Below are positions 24,031-36,232 of a DNA stretch of 64,000 bases, piece by piece (position 1 is the stretch's first letter; the number at the start of each line of letters is the position of its first letter). The DNA comes from Artocarpus heterophyllus (lineage: Eukaryota; Streptophyta; Magnoliopsida; Rosales; Moraceae): assembly GCA_025403435.1 (NCBI GenBank), contig CM046351.1, positions 3,492,801 to 3,556,800 on the forward strand. The letters are read 5' to 3'. Position numbers and translations under genes: made by a program. The notes under the pieces are model-generated. The model saw only the letters and a list, made by a program, of their open reading frames with translations. It did not search any database and was not told where the DNA came from.

Positions 24031-24803
24031 GTGTTTATCTCACTAGTTCAGTCCATTTCGGTCCAATTCGAACGACTATTAAAGTTTGAATTGGTGTTTG
24101 GTAAAGTGTTTAATTCAAAGTAAACTAACAGTTCAAACTGGGTTAAACTATTTCAACATTTGGACCCATATTAAATAGCGATTTCACTCCTATATATTTG
24201 TATTTATAATTTAACACTGTTATTTCATATTTTTAATTAAATAACTTCTTTTTACATATTTTTTATTTATTTTTTAATTAAATAATTTTTTCATGTTTCA
24301 AACTAGAGTTATCAATTGTCCCATTTGATTCATTGGCTCGAATTGTGTTAGTTTAAACTTTTCTATTTTGAACAGAAAAATCCAAATTGTGCAGTTTAAA
24401 CAGTAATCAAAACTAGCGTTAGACATGTAGTTAAAGTGTTAAATTGTATAAGATATCCAATCTGAATTTGTGTTTGGATGGATATTGAAAACTCTAGTTT
24501 GAAACATGAAAAAAAAAATTATTTGATTAAAAAATAAATATGAAATATGTAAACAAAAGTTATTTAATTAAAAAATATGAAATAATAGTGTTAAATTATA
24601 AATATAAATATATAGGAGTGAAATCACTGTTCAACATTAGTTCAAAATGTTGAAATAGAAGAGAGTTTGAATTCAAAGTTGGGTAATTCAGCTCTGTTTG
24701 AACTGTTAGTTTGGTTCAAATTAAATACTTTACCAAACACTAATTTAAACTGTGATGGTCGTTTGAACTGGGCCGAACTAGACTAAACCAGTAAAACAAA
24801 CAC
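24031..24803. mobile_element. Foldback element with ~300 bp inverted arms
   Basis: The left arm (about 24,031-24,321) and right arm (about 24,480-24,803) are long imperfect inverted repeats around a 160 bp spacer. Paired landmarks are GTGTTTGGTAAAGTGTTTAA/TTAAATACTTTACCAAACAC and TTTCACTCCTATATATTT/AATATATAGGAGTGAAAT. There is no coding capacity. A transcript would form a long hairpin. Confidence 0.8.
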
Positions 24804-24819
24804 TAATTCTTATTTTAAA

Positions 24820-24972
24820 CTTAATGTGATGTTTTATCCTCGTTTTAAACCTTTATATTCTAAATACCAGTTCAAAGCCACCATTTAAACTACAAGTTTA
24901 AAACTGACAGTTCAAACCATAAAGTTCTAAACTACATCATTCTAAATCCAAGCACCAAACAAACCCTAAAAG
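24820..24972. repeat. Interspersed repeat R2, copy 1
   Basis: The block ends CACCAAACAAACCCTAAAAG and matches, in reverse complement, 33,601-33,760. It abuts the foldback element and may be part of a composite. Confidence 0.65.
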
Positions 24973-25957
24973 TTAGTTTTTTTCTTGATTTACTATTTTT
25001 TTAATTTAGTATAGTAAAAAAAAAAAAGAACATATTTAGAATATAATTTTAACAGGGCAAAGCCAACATAAATTATTCAGAAAGTATAAAAAACTAGTGC
25101 TTTGAAAAGATTGCATGAAAAAAGAGATTAAGTAGAAATACATTCAAGAAAATTGTTTTAGTGGGGCTAATTAAGAAATTGTATATTTGAAGAACATATG
25201 TGTGTGTGTGTGTATATATATAAATAATACTATTTTAAATAAAGGCACATTTCACAAGCATTATTGTAATAGGTTTAAATTAGGAACAAAAAGTTGATAA
25301 AATGCATATAAAAGATAATTTTAATAGAAATAAATTAAAGAAAAAGTTTGTTAGTAAGAGATAGTCATACATAAAATTTTGTAGATGAGGGGAACATATA
25401 CAAAATTTTATGAATAGGAGGAATATGTAAAATTTTTATAGATGAAAAAAGGGGCATTGATGAAAAATATTAAAAACCTATAAGCCATAACATAATTATT
25501 CAAAAATTCAGGGGGGCATGCTCCTACTCTCCCTCCATCCTTGCTAATAGGATCTATTCTGACTATTAGATCTAGTTTAAATCCCTCTTTTTTCTATAGA
25601 TTTCAGAGCTAAAAAAACAAGGTATTTATTAGTAAGTTACTTTTTCAATATCCACTGTAAAAATTCCCCTTATAATATATAGATTCCAAAGAATTCCACT
25701 TTCAGAGCTAAAGGAAGAGGGTAATTGTGCAAAGTAGCAGAAATATGGAAGGATTGTTTCATGATGTCATCGCAAGTATGAGATAAAGAGCGACACTATA
25801 AATTGACCAAAAAAACAAAAATGACTTGATTGTAGAATGCATTAACATGGTTGTAGTAACGTGTTACATGAATGAATGAAAAGATTAAATGAGTTAAGTT
25901 GCCAGGAATCCCTATACGACAATAAGATAAAAATGATGGTTATGTGTAGCTTGGTCT
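24973..25957. other. Spacer and duplicated SAUR 3' flank
   Basis: No gene is seen. Positions 25,677-25,800 (ATTCCACTTTCAGAGCTAAAG, then GGGTAATTGTGCAAAGTAGCAG) match 30,241-30,355 in the same position downstream of the next SAUR copy. This shows the two loci arose by tandem duplication. Confidence 0.6.
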
Positions 25958-26327
25958 TCAAAATCCTAAAATTGTTTGTAGTTTTTCAGGCCTGCAAGGA
26001 ACCACAAGAGCTCCGTTTTGTTCGAATCCGTATTCTTCCTCAGCCTGTTCAAGTAGTCTCAGAAATGCGGGACTAGTTAAGCACTTAAGCTCGACAACAA
26101 ACCTCTTTATCTCGGCACCCTTCACCGCCAACACCGTGAAATGCCCTTCCTTCACATCATCCGGTACTGTCATTGGCACTTTCATTTCTTCTTCATCAAA
26201 ATCACTATCTTTAGCTTCTCTGGATGCTGCAAAAAGCGAGTAGCGCTTTTGCAGCTTTCCCATGAAATGTCAAAGCCTAAGAAAAGTTGTAGCTCATTCT
26301 TCGTCGTAGTATTTTTTGGTTACACAT
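25958..26327 (-). pseudogene. SAUR-like gene 1, disrupted N-terminus
   Basis: SAURs are small auxin-inducible proteins; family members promote cell expansion by inhibiting PP2C.D phosphatases. The conserved domain is intact and open from an internal ATG at 26,263 (VPDDVKEGHFTVLAVKG, KRFVVEL, LLEQAEEEYGF, VVPCRPE). The family start MCNQK lies at 26,327. After it, a six-base homopolymer at 26,312-26,317 carries one base more than the 30.5 kb copy and shifts the frame; past the shift the family frame has TGA at 26,294-26,296 and at 26,270-26,272. Only translation from the internal ATG (101 residues) could give a domain-bearing protein, without the basic N-terminus. Probable pseudogene. Confidence 0.85.
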
Positions 26328-27596
26328 GATTGTTTGATGAAAAGACTAGACAAGCTACTTATAATTTGAAACTTAAGATGGTTCTCTTTGTTATCAGTGA
26401 TTGAGATTTTATATTGTGGCTTTGTTGAGGCATATAATGACTAACAAAATGAAGAAATTTGATTGGAGCCAATGAAGAGATAAACTCAAGCTGTTGCATT
26501 TTTACTTGAATCATTCAACAATGTACTTTTTTCTCACTTGTATTAACAGATGCACGTAAATCGAGAAGCGATATCTGAACACGTATTTTACTATGTGGTG
26601 AAAAGCAATGGTACTCTTGAGAAAGCAAAGAATTTGTTTTGTAATACTTTGTGGATTCTTGTTAAATAGCTTACCTAATCGTAAGCTATACAAAAGTTAT
26701 GTTGCAGCACTCGGTTGGAAGAGCCATATCTAGCACCTGAAAACTATGAAATTAAAAAAAAAAAAAAAAAAAAAAACCGACAACATTCTGAAAACAACAA
26801 CCATTATAAAAATCTTCATTTCAGAAATTAAATTTTCATGCAGCAAAATGTTGAACTTCCAGGTGAATTGGTTGTACCATGATTCTCTATCTGACAATTA
26901 AGTGACATATTTTTATGAAGCGGAAGATGCATGTCAAGTCCGTTTGTGAAGTCTTAAGGAAATATCAGCCTACCTATACCTGTAGAGCAATATAATAGCT
27001 CCAAGCAAGACTCCCACTTTTTTTCCTTTTTTTTTTTCCATTTTTTACCTGCAAAATTTTGGAACATTTATTATGATAAGATGTTTGAAAAGTATGGTTA
27101 GAACTGTAACTTTTGAATTGAAAATTGTAGCACGTAAGGGCTTTACGCTATAACAACCAAAAGTTTTAATTAAAATTGATTTTGTTAAACACCCTTTCAG
27201 GTTGGGCAAGTATATCTCAAGTTATAATTTAGAGAGAACTACATGTTACACCATACTTTTTAAAAAAATATGTTTATTTAAGCTATACTTAAAAAATTAT
27301 ACCAAGCTATCATTTATATTACATATTTAATTGTGCCACATTTAAAAATGTGTAAAATTTACAATAAAAAGTTTCAAAAGATGGCATTTATAAAAATTTT
27401 GTAGGGCACCAATGGTATGAGTCTGACTTATGTCATAAATGTGCTTTGTAAATGCACAAACGTAGTGTTTCAATCCCTGCCAAATGTGACAGATAAGGTC
27501 ATATAGACATTCCGCGTAGTTTTTTGCAGTCATTTGGCTGGAAACTATTAAAATGTCTTTTTTTTTTTTTTGAATCTCTGATACACACACACATAC

Positions 27597-27631
<35 letters not shown>

Positions 27632-27986
27632 TATCTAAAGATAAGGTAGAACACTTTTTGTCTCAATGATAAATTGCGTTTGTTTTGTAGGTTCTCTGTA
27701 ATTCTACTAGAAATGTTAACTTCAATGGGAAGAAAATATCTGCATCAATTGAGCTTCAGTAATGGCAATATCTAATTGTATGAGAGAAACCTGTAGGCCA
27801 ATTGAAGTCTTTCACGTATGATAACTCCAAAACTGGATGTTTATATTTTATCTGAAAATTTTGTGACGTCCTTTTTGGAAAGATGGAAATGTACATATTA
27901 TCTTGTTCTTTTGTGAAGTCTTGAGGAAAATTTGCTTCTATTTTTTATACATGCCATGAATTACAGCAGAAAATGCGGTTTTTTAA

Positions 27987-28029
<43 letters not shown>

Positions 28030-28149
28030 ACTTCTAGAGCTTTCGAAAAGAGAGACTAGTAATGAACGCCAAGAGCAGGTTTTTCTCATGTCATTGCAAA
28101 TGTACGGAAAACAGTGTAAAATTGGATATACTACATTGAAATATTATTG
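26328..28149. other. SAUR-1 promoter and spacer
   Basis: A TATA-like ATATAAAATCTC lies at about 26,405-26,415 and the block CCAATGAAGAGATAA at about 26,469, both conserved upstream of other SAUR copies. There is a poly(A) tract at 26,755-26,777, an M1-like copy at 27,075-27,200, the recurring phrase GACATTCCGCGTAG near 27,507, and TA tracts at 27,598-27,628 and 27,991-28,027. No further gene. Confidence 0.5.
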
Positions 28150-28740
28150 CAGCATTGCAAGCAATCGACGTAAAAATACAAAAACGACGTCTCAAGGATA
28201 AACGATATGCACAGAACCAACGGCAGCAAGAGCAAAGATGTACAAGAGCAGCTAATAAACGTAAATCACCATTTAACCGACAACATAGATCAGGAAACGA
28301 CATGAAGATCTGAAACGACGACAACGCCGAAAACATCTTTGAAATATATATATATATATATTCATAGATTTTGCGTATAAAGGGTTTTTCCCAACGTTGA
28401 AACGCTTGGCTTCTTTTGGTATATTTTCCATTTTTCTCTTTTCTCTGATTTTCTTTCTTATTCGTCTACTTTTTTTCTTACATATTTACTTTTTCTCATT
28501 GTTATCTTATTTTCATACATATTTATTTTTCCCTCCTCAATTTTTTCCTCCTTTTTTTTTTAACATGCCTGCATGTAGCGAAACCACAATCTTCGAGAAA
28601 CAACATCACAAGGGTATCTAAGCTTTAAAAAAAATGTCATGAACAGAGAAAACGACATAAAAAGAATCTAAACGACAACTAAAGATTTTCAAGCTTAGAA
28701 AACGACAGAACATGGGAAAACGACAACAGTGTTGGAAAAG
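28150..28740 (+). repeat. ACGACA motif array 3 (two clusters)
   Basis: One cluster lies near 28,180-28,330 (AAAACGACGTC, GAAACGACATGAAG, AAACGACGACAACG). The second lies at 28,640-28,735 (AAACGACATAAAAAG, AAACGACAAC, AAACGACAGAACATGG, AAACGACAACAGTG). A T-rich low-complexity stretch separates them. Confidence 0.55.
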
Positions 28741-30535
28741 CATGCCTGTACCCGAAGTACCTTCTGGTACCAATATAGCTGATAAGACTTAACAATACTA
28801 TGATTGAAGAGTTGCGAAGTTTCTCATAAAAGTTCTCTGTGGGGTCCGATGAAAAGGTAATTGAAGCGGTTGCTGCAACGTCTCATTCAGTGTCAAATTT
28901 TTGTCCCATCTCGACTTCTTTATTTCCACTCGCTGTCTCTGAAAAAATAAATAAATAAATATATAATAAAATATAAAATAAGAGAAAACACTTTAAATTT
29001 GTCGTGTACTTCTTTGAAATAACAAGTTTGCCTTTTTGTTTACCAAATTCAAAAACTATCCTCGTGTTTTTTAAAACATTCAAGAAATAATCTCTTGACC
29101 GATCCAATTTTAAAAAAATAAATAAAAAAAGAACATCAATGCTAATATATATAAAATCTTCTTTTTTATATTGATCGATTAGAAATAAATTTATTAATAA
29201 TAAGAAACTATTTAAAAAAAAAAAGAAATCGTAAGATTTGACATGCAAGCTCAGTTTCAACCTCATTACACTTTAAATAGCATGCTACAATTTCTATAAT
29301 TTTTTTTGCATTTGTGGTACAACTTTTTTATTGTGTTCGTATTTATGCCCCATTTTGTAGACTTTTGACTAATTTATTTGTGTATAACAAATCCAAATCT
29401 CAAATATCTATGATATAAATCAGAATGTGAGATATTTTTGTGGCATTCCTAAACGTTTCTCATATATGCTTGAGAGAAGCTGTAGAGCCAAATAATTTGG
29501 TCTCAAATATTTCAAAGTAATTGGATGCTTATTAAGACTTCAACCATTTTTTTTTTCTTTTCTTTTCTTTGAAAAAGAATAATCCATTTTCTACTCGACA
29601 ATTTTATACCGTTTTACAAAGCTGGATTTCTGTATGTGTGAATGTCAACTTATACCTATTTTATAGTCCATAATTCAGTCCCTGACAATTGTGACATTTT
29701 ATCATTTTAGTATCATATATTTTAAGAAAACATCACATTGCCACCTTGTTATTTGAAAAATATCAAAATAATATGCAGCATTTTTTGAAAATATGATTTT
29801 GGTGCCCTGAGTCCATGTTTTGTAATGTGAAATTTTTAACTTACCCTTTTATTAATGAACATCAAATTATTAGTCTGTGTTTTTTAATGTGAAAATTTCA
29901 ACTTCCCTTTTATTAAAAAAACATTAAACTATTTTGTGAAAACTATAGGAGAAAATAAATACAAATAATGCCAAAAGAAAAGAAAGAAGTCCACATATAT
30001 GCTTTTCCTTCATGAGTTTTGTTTAATGTTTTGTTTTGATTTTCTATTATAGTTTTAAAAAATTAATATGAGATTCAAAAATACAAGTGCAAAAAAATTC
30101 ACATCAAAAAACACGAACTTGGAGTACCAAAATAATATTTTGAAAACTACAGGGTACTGTTTTAATATTTTTCTAACAACGGAGTACCAATGTCATCTTT
30201 TCACTAAAACATAGGGCAAAGAAATGATAATGCTTTTTCATATGTAGAATCCAAGGATCTTTCACTTTCAGGTCTAAAGGAACAGGGTAATTGTGTAAAG
30301 TAGCAGTACTATCGAAGCATTATTTTATGTGTGAGATAAAGGACGAGAACTATACATTGACATGTTTATAATAAATAGCTACATTAATGAGTACAAAAGA
30401 TTAACATGGTTTTTACATAAGTGAGTCAAAGATTAAAAAGATTTTATGTTAAATAAACCAATGAGTAATTAACTTAAGTTTCCTAGCATCCCTATAAGAC
30501 AATAAGATACATGAAGGTCATGTGTAGCCTGGTCT
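28741..30535. other. Intergenic spacer
   Basis: No gene is recognised; the 127-residue minus-strand frame at 28,883-29,266 is Phe/Ile/Leu-rich low-complexity translation. GCTGATAAGACTTAACAATAC near 28,780 resembles text following the array at 47.1 kb. Positions 30,241-30,355 duplicate the SAUR-1 3' flank. Confidence 0.4.
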
Positions 30536-30900
30536 TCAAAATCCTAAAATTGTATGTAATTCTTCAGGCCTGCAAGGAACCACAAGAGCTCCCGTTTGTT
30601 CGAATCCATATTCTTCGTCAGCTTGTTCAAGTAGCCTCACAAACGCGGGGCTAGTTGAGTACTTAAGCTTGACAACCAACCTCTTTTTCTCAGAACCCTT
30701 CACCACCAACACTGCAAAATGCCCTTCCTTCACATATCCCGGCACTGTCATTGGCACTTCCATTCTTCAAAATGATCACTAGGTTCAACTTCTCTGGGTG
30801 CTGCTAGAAGCGAGAAGCGCTTTTGAAGTTTTTCCATGAACTGCCGAAGCCTAAGGAAAGTTGTAGCTTTTTCTTCGCCGTAGTATTTTTGGTTACACAT
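30536..30900 (-). pseudogene. SAUR-like gene 2, one frameshift
   Basis: The family start MCNQKYYGEEKATTFLRLR is open from 30,900 through FMEKLQKRFSLL. A one-base deficit next to CATTCTTC (about 30,763-30,767) then shifts the frame before the SAUR domain and a stop follows shortly. The domain itself is intact in the other frame from an internal ATG at 30,763 (GHFAVLVVKGSEKKRLVVKLKY, then RLLEQADEEYGF and VVPCRPEELHTIL). It is closest to SAUR-1 and shares its 3' flank. Either a pseudogene or an N-terminally shortened protein of 75 residues. Confidence 0.85.
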
Positions 30901-31858
30901 GATTGTTAAGACTAAACAAGCTGCTTATGGCCTTGAAACTTGGGATGATTCTCTTTGTTATTAGTGATGGAGATTTATAGTGGTTTTGTTGAGGGATATA
31001 TGATGGGTAACAAAGAGATAAGAAATTTGATTGGGGTCCAATGAAGAAATGAACTCAATTGTGGTTGTTGCATTATTACTCAATCATTCAAGAATTTATT
31101 TTTGTCTCATCACTTGTATTCAGTACAGTTGCATACAGAGAGACGCGGTGTCTGAACACGTATTTTAGTAGGTGGTGAAAGAAAAGCTCTTGGTAGAAAG
31201 CAAGGTATTTGCAAATTAATATGAGCCGAACTACACAGGTAAATCTAAACCTTCTGTTTGGCATACCAGTTCAAACTCACCAGCTCGAACCGTCCAAGTG
31301 TAAAAGCTTTCACGTGCTACAATATTTGAAACCATTTTTTAAGTTCAATCCAGTTTTTCAAAGCATCCTATAAGTGTTGTGCCATAATCTACTCTTTATA
31401 GTTGATCTTTGTGCATAGTTTATGTTTTAGAACCTTAAGTTATACAAGAGTTGTCTTAATGAAAAATCATGATATTTTTAAGTCTTACGTAAAAAAATGA
31501 CAACAGCTCGTGAAAACGACAACATAATGAAAAACAAAATTTTTTTTTTTTTTTTTTTTTTTTGGCTTTGTTTGCCTTATATGTATATATATATTTTTTG
31601 TTGCTCGTTCATTGAATAAACTTAAAAACATCTTTAAAATCATGATGTATAATTTTGTTATGATTTTAATTTTAAAAAGATAAAGTGAAGATGTTGATAT
31701 GTATAAAGTAACAAGCAGTTAGAGGCCATAGACAGATATCAAGTCATCCTAGAAAACTAAATGGTCACAAGAAAAATAAAGCAATGAAACATAAACATGG
31801 ATGAAGTTTCCTAGCATGCCTTTCCACTTGATAGTACTAAGATTATTACATGAAGGTA
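30901..31858. other. SAUR-2 promoter and spacer
   Basis: The conserved block GGGTCCAATGAAGAAATGAA lies near 31,028. An M1/M2-like remnant spans 31,240-31,375 (CTGTTTGGCATACCAGTTC). ACGACAACAT occurs near 31,517 beside a poly(T) tract at 31,542-31,563. No gene. Confidence 0.45.
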
Positions 31859-32191
31859 TTATAATTCAATCTTTAAAATCTTGTGTAATTCCTCAGGTTT
31901 GCAGGGAACAACAGGAGCTCCGGTCCGTTCAGATCCATATTCCTCCTCAGCCGGCTCAAGTAGCCTTAGAAAAGCAGGGCTATTTAAGCATTCAACCTCA
32001 ACAACAAACCTCTTTTTCTCAGCACCCTTTACTGCCAAGACTGCAAAATGCCCTTCCTTCACATCATATGGTACTGCATTTGTCGCCGCTAAAAAGTGAG
32101 AAGTACTTTTGCAGTACTCCCACGAAAAGCCGAAGCCTAAGGAAAGAAGTTGTTGCTCCGTCTTCCCCGTAGTATTTTTTTTACCGCACAT
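31859..32191 (-). pseudogene. SAUR-like gene 3, rearranged N-terminus
   Basis: A 110-residue open frame starts MCGKKN and carries a full SAUR domain (DVKEGHFAVLAVKGAEKKRF, LNSPAFLRLLEPAEEEYG, VVPCKPEELHKIL). Residues 6 to about 33 do not resemble the family. The expected YYGEDGATTSF..LRLRLF sequence is present in the neighbouring frame, so an A-run near the start is one base off and a compensating deletion in the linker restores the domain frame. The product would have a novel N-terminus. Whether it is functional cannot be told from sequence. Confidence 0.8.
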
Positions 32192-32331
32192 GATTGTTGA
32201 CGATAAGACTAAACAAGCTTATGATTTGAAAATAATTGGAATGATTCTGATTGTTATATGTGATGGGGTTTTGTAATGGCCTGAACACAAGAAGCCAGGA
32301 CAAAATTTCTAATCATCTGGGGTCCAGTGAA

Positions 32332-32337
32332 GAGACA
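32332..32337 (-). promoter_or_regulatory. Candidate auxin-response element TGTCTC (SAUR-3)
   Basis: TGTCTC lies about 140 bp upstream of the SAUR-3 start, inside the block GGTCCAGTGAAGAGACA that recurs upstream of other copies. TGTCTC is the classical ARF-binding element; use here is inferred. Confidence 0.45.
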
Positions 32338-34041
32338 TATATAGTTGCCTGTGTCATTCAATAATTTAATTTTGTCTCCCTTGAGGTCCTTAATTGCACC
32401 CGCGGGAAAGGCAGTTTCCGACCACAGGTTCGACGATGGTTTTTTTTTTTTTTTTTTTTGAATTTGAACTATTCATGCATCATCATCATTATTTGGAATG
32501 AACTATATTCATGCAATTTATGGACATTTTAGAATTCATTCCTACTGTAGAGTTTATATGCTAGACCAATTTGGAATCTGAAGCTAGGCAATACTTTTTT
32601 TTCTTTATTTTTTTTTTGGGCTGGATTTGTTGTCTTTCCGTTGGCGGATAATTTATAGAATTGTATTGTTGCTGACCTCACAAATTCTTCCATGGATGAT
32701 GACGGTGTCTGTTCAAACAGGTAATACACTGAATCACAATGTCCGGACTTCAGTTGATATTAGACATTCCACTTAGATTTTGCAGTCACTTTTCTGGCAA
32801 GTATTCGGATTCATGTCTATTAGAAAGATGAGGTTGAATACTTGCTATATTGATAACTACTTGATGCTTGTTTTATTGCAAATTAAAAGCCCTAATTCTA
32901 CAAAGAACATAAAATATGCAAAGGAAAAATAAATAAAAACATACAAAATTTATAGTGGTTTACTCTTGATGTAAGAGATGTGACCATTTGCAGCCGCTAT
33001 AGAATAATTAACTAATGAAGAAGTTTATAAGAGAAAAATTACAAACTCTCTTAAGAATTTTTCTTTAGCCTCTCTTTCACTCTAATTTTCTGAGTTTTAC
33101 TCTACAAGAAAAAGAATCCAACCTATTTATTTATAGGTTTACAAAGAATAGGTAACAAACTATCAAAAAACACAAAAAACAACCTCCAGCATGAGAACAT
33201 GTGCATCCGCAGGCTTTAGTTAGCGGGGACGCATGAACTTTGTAAGTCTGCTATGAATTCTTCACTTCGCATGTTGTTGCTAAAAGTTTCCCAAAAAATA
33301 ATTGATATTTTCACACCCGCTTAATGTTACAGCTTTTTTTGGGGAAAAAAATAAAACACTTTTAGCGATGATTCGTCGTTAAAAGTTTTCCTAAAAATAA
33401 CGAAAATTAAAAATATTTTTCGCGATGGAATGTTGCTAAAAATATTTGTCAAAAAAGCCTTTTGCCTTTTAGTCATTTGTTCAAGTGATGCAAATTGTTC
33501 TACTGTTTCGCTCTAATACTTTGGTGACTAAAATGGAACATTTAACGACAACGTGCTAAAGAAAATTTTGTGGTAACATACGTCGTCGCTAAGCTCTACT
33601 TTGGGTTTGTTTGGTGCGCAGTTCGAAATGATGTGGTTTAGAACTCTATGGTTTGAATTGTGAGTTCTAAACTATATGATTTAAATGGTGGTTTTAAACT
33701 AGTGTTTGGAATGTAAAGATTTAAAAAGAGAATAAAACATCACATTAATTTTAAAACGAGAAATTGTATTTAGAAAATTATGGTTTTTGAAAGGAAAACA
33801 AGAATGAGAATAGTTTTTGCTGTAAAAATGGTTCAGACTATGTAAACTTAAGGGGCCAAAGTTTAGATTTTGAGGGTTTTGGCCGGTTTAAAACCACCTC
33901 GATAATTTGAACTTGCTGCAGTTATTACTCCATCAAATATCAATTTAAACTAAGTCTAATTTCTATTTTTATGATGGGCTAAAATAGAAATAAAACAAAT
34001 TAAGGAATAATTTATCAAAGGGTCATGGTCTCTGAGTCATA
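32338..34041. other. Spacer with transposon remnants
   Basis: GACATTCCACTTAG near 32,763 is a copy of the recurring SAUR-upstream phrase. Positions 32,880-33,130 vaguely resemble a copia LTR. Positions 33,360-33,590 contain TTTAGCGATGATTCGTCGTT, TTCGCGATGGAATG and CGTCGTCGCTAAG, like CACTA-type subterminal repeats. Positions 33,601-33,760 are R2 copy 2, inverted relative to 24,820-24,972. Confidence 0.4.
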
Positions 34042-34046
34042 TAGTA

Positions 34047-36184
34047 TGTCACGCCCCGGAGTACGGGAGGTGACGTGGCGGAATATTTAGATTAATTAAA
34101 AGAGAATTTAATAGAAATTAAGAGTTTAAAAATCCAATTAAGTAAGAAATAAAGAGATTTTCCACCACATTCGATAAACGAGTTTATAAAATATTAGGCA
34201 AATAATAGCAATTAAATAAAAACCGCGAATATGGGTTCCACAACCCACAACTTGTGCACACACATGGTTCTGACAATATCATAAATACAATTACAGTCCA
34301 AGTACAAATAAAGTTAAAGTCTTACATGCCTTGATTAATAAATACAGAATATAGATAAATTCTCCTATTGCTCCTGAGTTCGGTCCGAAGAATCTTCTCC
34401 AAACCTAAATGGGAAACCACCTAGAGGGGGGGGATTTAAAAACAGATAAAACGTGAGCGAAAGGCTCAGTAGGACTAAGTTTTATAAAATAATTTAATGC
34501 AAAGAAACATAACATTATCAGGAGTTATACAGAAAGAGAACTTGCATAAATAAATAAATAAATTGAGTAGAACCGTTCTGACACAGAACAGTTTACTCGT
34601 CAAATCAAAACACCAGTTTACTTTTACCTAGGCAAACCATGAAATCACCACCGTAGTGGCCCAGCTGGGTTTCGGGACCTGCCCCCAAGGTCGATCGCCA
34701 CACGACCCGATCTCTGATATGGCATCATGCCTTAGTGTTTATTATCATTGTCATTCAAAACCCAATTACCGAGTGTTGTCAATTACATTCATTATGAAAT
34801 TCATTTTATGTCACGGTATATTAAAATATAACCGATAAAACCATTTTCAAACAACCGTTGAAAATATTTTGATAGAAATCATTTTCAAAGCCAAATCATT
34901 TCAAAACCAGGCTACCAAAGAAATAGGATGGAAGTCCTACCTCAGTACTCGTGCCGGTACCCCACACCGTAATCCCAATCCGCTATACGTTAGCTCCACG
35001 GAACCACGAACAATCCTAGATACAAACTAAGTCGATCAATATCTAGTTCGAAACATTCTATGTTACTAAATCATTTCATGATGTCCTAGTGTGCCATTTG
35101 TATCATTAAAATCATCCTATAAGGTTGGGATTTAAATCAGGGTTCAAAACAGGGAAAACGGGTAAAAATCACAAAAGTTTCCATGCCACGGTCGGCCTGC
35201 CGGACGCCCTGCTTCGGCCTACCGAACTGCACAGTTCGGCCTGCCGGAAACAAGGTTCGGCCTGCCGAACATTGCCCCAGATTCGGCCTGCCGGTCGGAA
35301 GAACACCGGCCTGCCGATCATCACTCCGGCCTGCCGAACTGGGAAGATCCAGAAATCCCAGCCACGGGTTTCTCGATCCCCAAAATCCAAATCTTGTTTC
35401 TAACCTGTTTTTCTCAAATCCCAGGCATGAAAAACAACTATAATTGATAGAAAAACATTCTAGAACATGTTTGGGATCATTTAAACAACATTTAAACTCA
35501 AAATCCTCAAAAATCCGAAAATGAGAAAAAGAGGAGAAAAATGAAAATCTTGAATCCAATCCGTTTTTCTTCAATCTAGGTTTAGATTCTGGTTGTTCTA
35601 AGCTCACTTAACACAAATCCACGGTTTTCTAAGCTAAAACAAACTTAGATTTCAAAAACACACAAAATCGAAAATTTTGTAAAAAGTTTAGAAATTTCGA
35701 ATCTAACCTCGAATCGAAGCTTCAATCCGCGTTCTCGGTCGCCGAATCACGTCCCCGAGCTTCCTCCTTGCTGTTCCGAAGCTTGGATTCGAATGGAAAT
35801 CAAAATTTTTGAAAGAGATTGAGAGAGAGAGGGACTGCCGAGAGACCAAGAGAGAGGAGAGAGAGAGCTCGTGAGAGTGAAGAGAGAGAGAGAGAAGAGA
35901 GAAATAAATAGAGAAAATCGGTGGGCGGTTTTACTGTGCGAAAACCATGTGCCGCCCACGGTTTTGCAAAACGGAGTATTTTTAACATTTTACAAATTGT
36001 TGTGTTTTAAAACTCAAAACATCATTTTAAATCCATAAGAAATCATTTAAATGTATCAATTTAACAAAACAACCAAAAACTAAAAATCCAACCAAATAAT
36101 CTAATTAAAGTTAAAACTTTAATTATGGCACACTAATTCATCATTTACATTACATTAATATTAAATAAATTTCGGGACGTTACA
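34047..36184 (-). repeat. 3' LTR of the Tekay element
   Basis: It is 2,138 bp long and near-identical to 40,921-43,061. It contains seven copies of the dyad CGGCCTGCCG (one mutated to CGGCCTACCG) at about 35,183-35,335. There is a GA-rich tract near 35,818-35,900, next to a TATA-like CTATTTATT on the minus strand at about 35,905. Confidence 0.97.
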
Positions 36185-36201
36185 GCTCTCCACCCCTAAA
36201 A
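36185..36201 (-). other. Polypurine tract
   Basis: TTTTAGGGGTGGAGAGC on the minus strand directly abuts the 3' LTR, as expected for the plus-strand primer. Confidence 0.85.
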
Positions 36202-36232
36202 GAAATTTCGTCCTCGAAATTTACAACTCATC

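Noticed and set aside
35137..35607. 156-residue open frame, near-identical at 42,010-42,480
   Set aside because: It lies in both LTRs of one element, which are near-identical by descent. Its repeated AGR/QAG residues are translation of the CGGCCTGCCG array, and no family is recognised.
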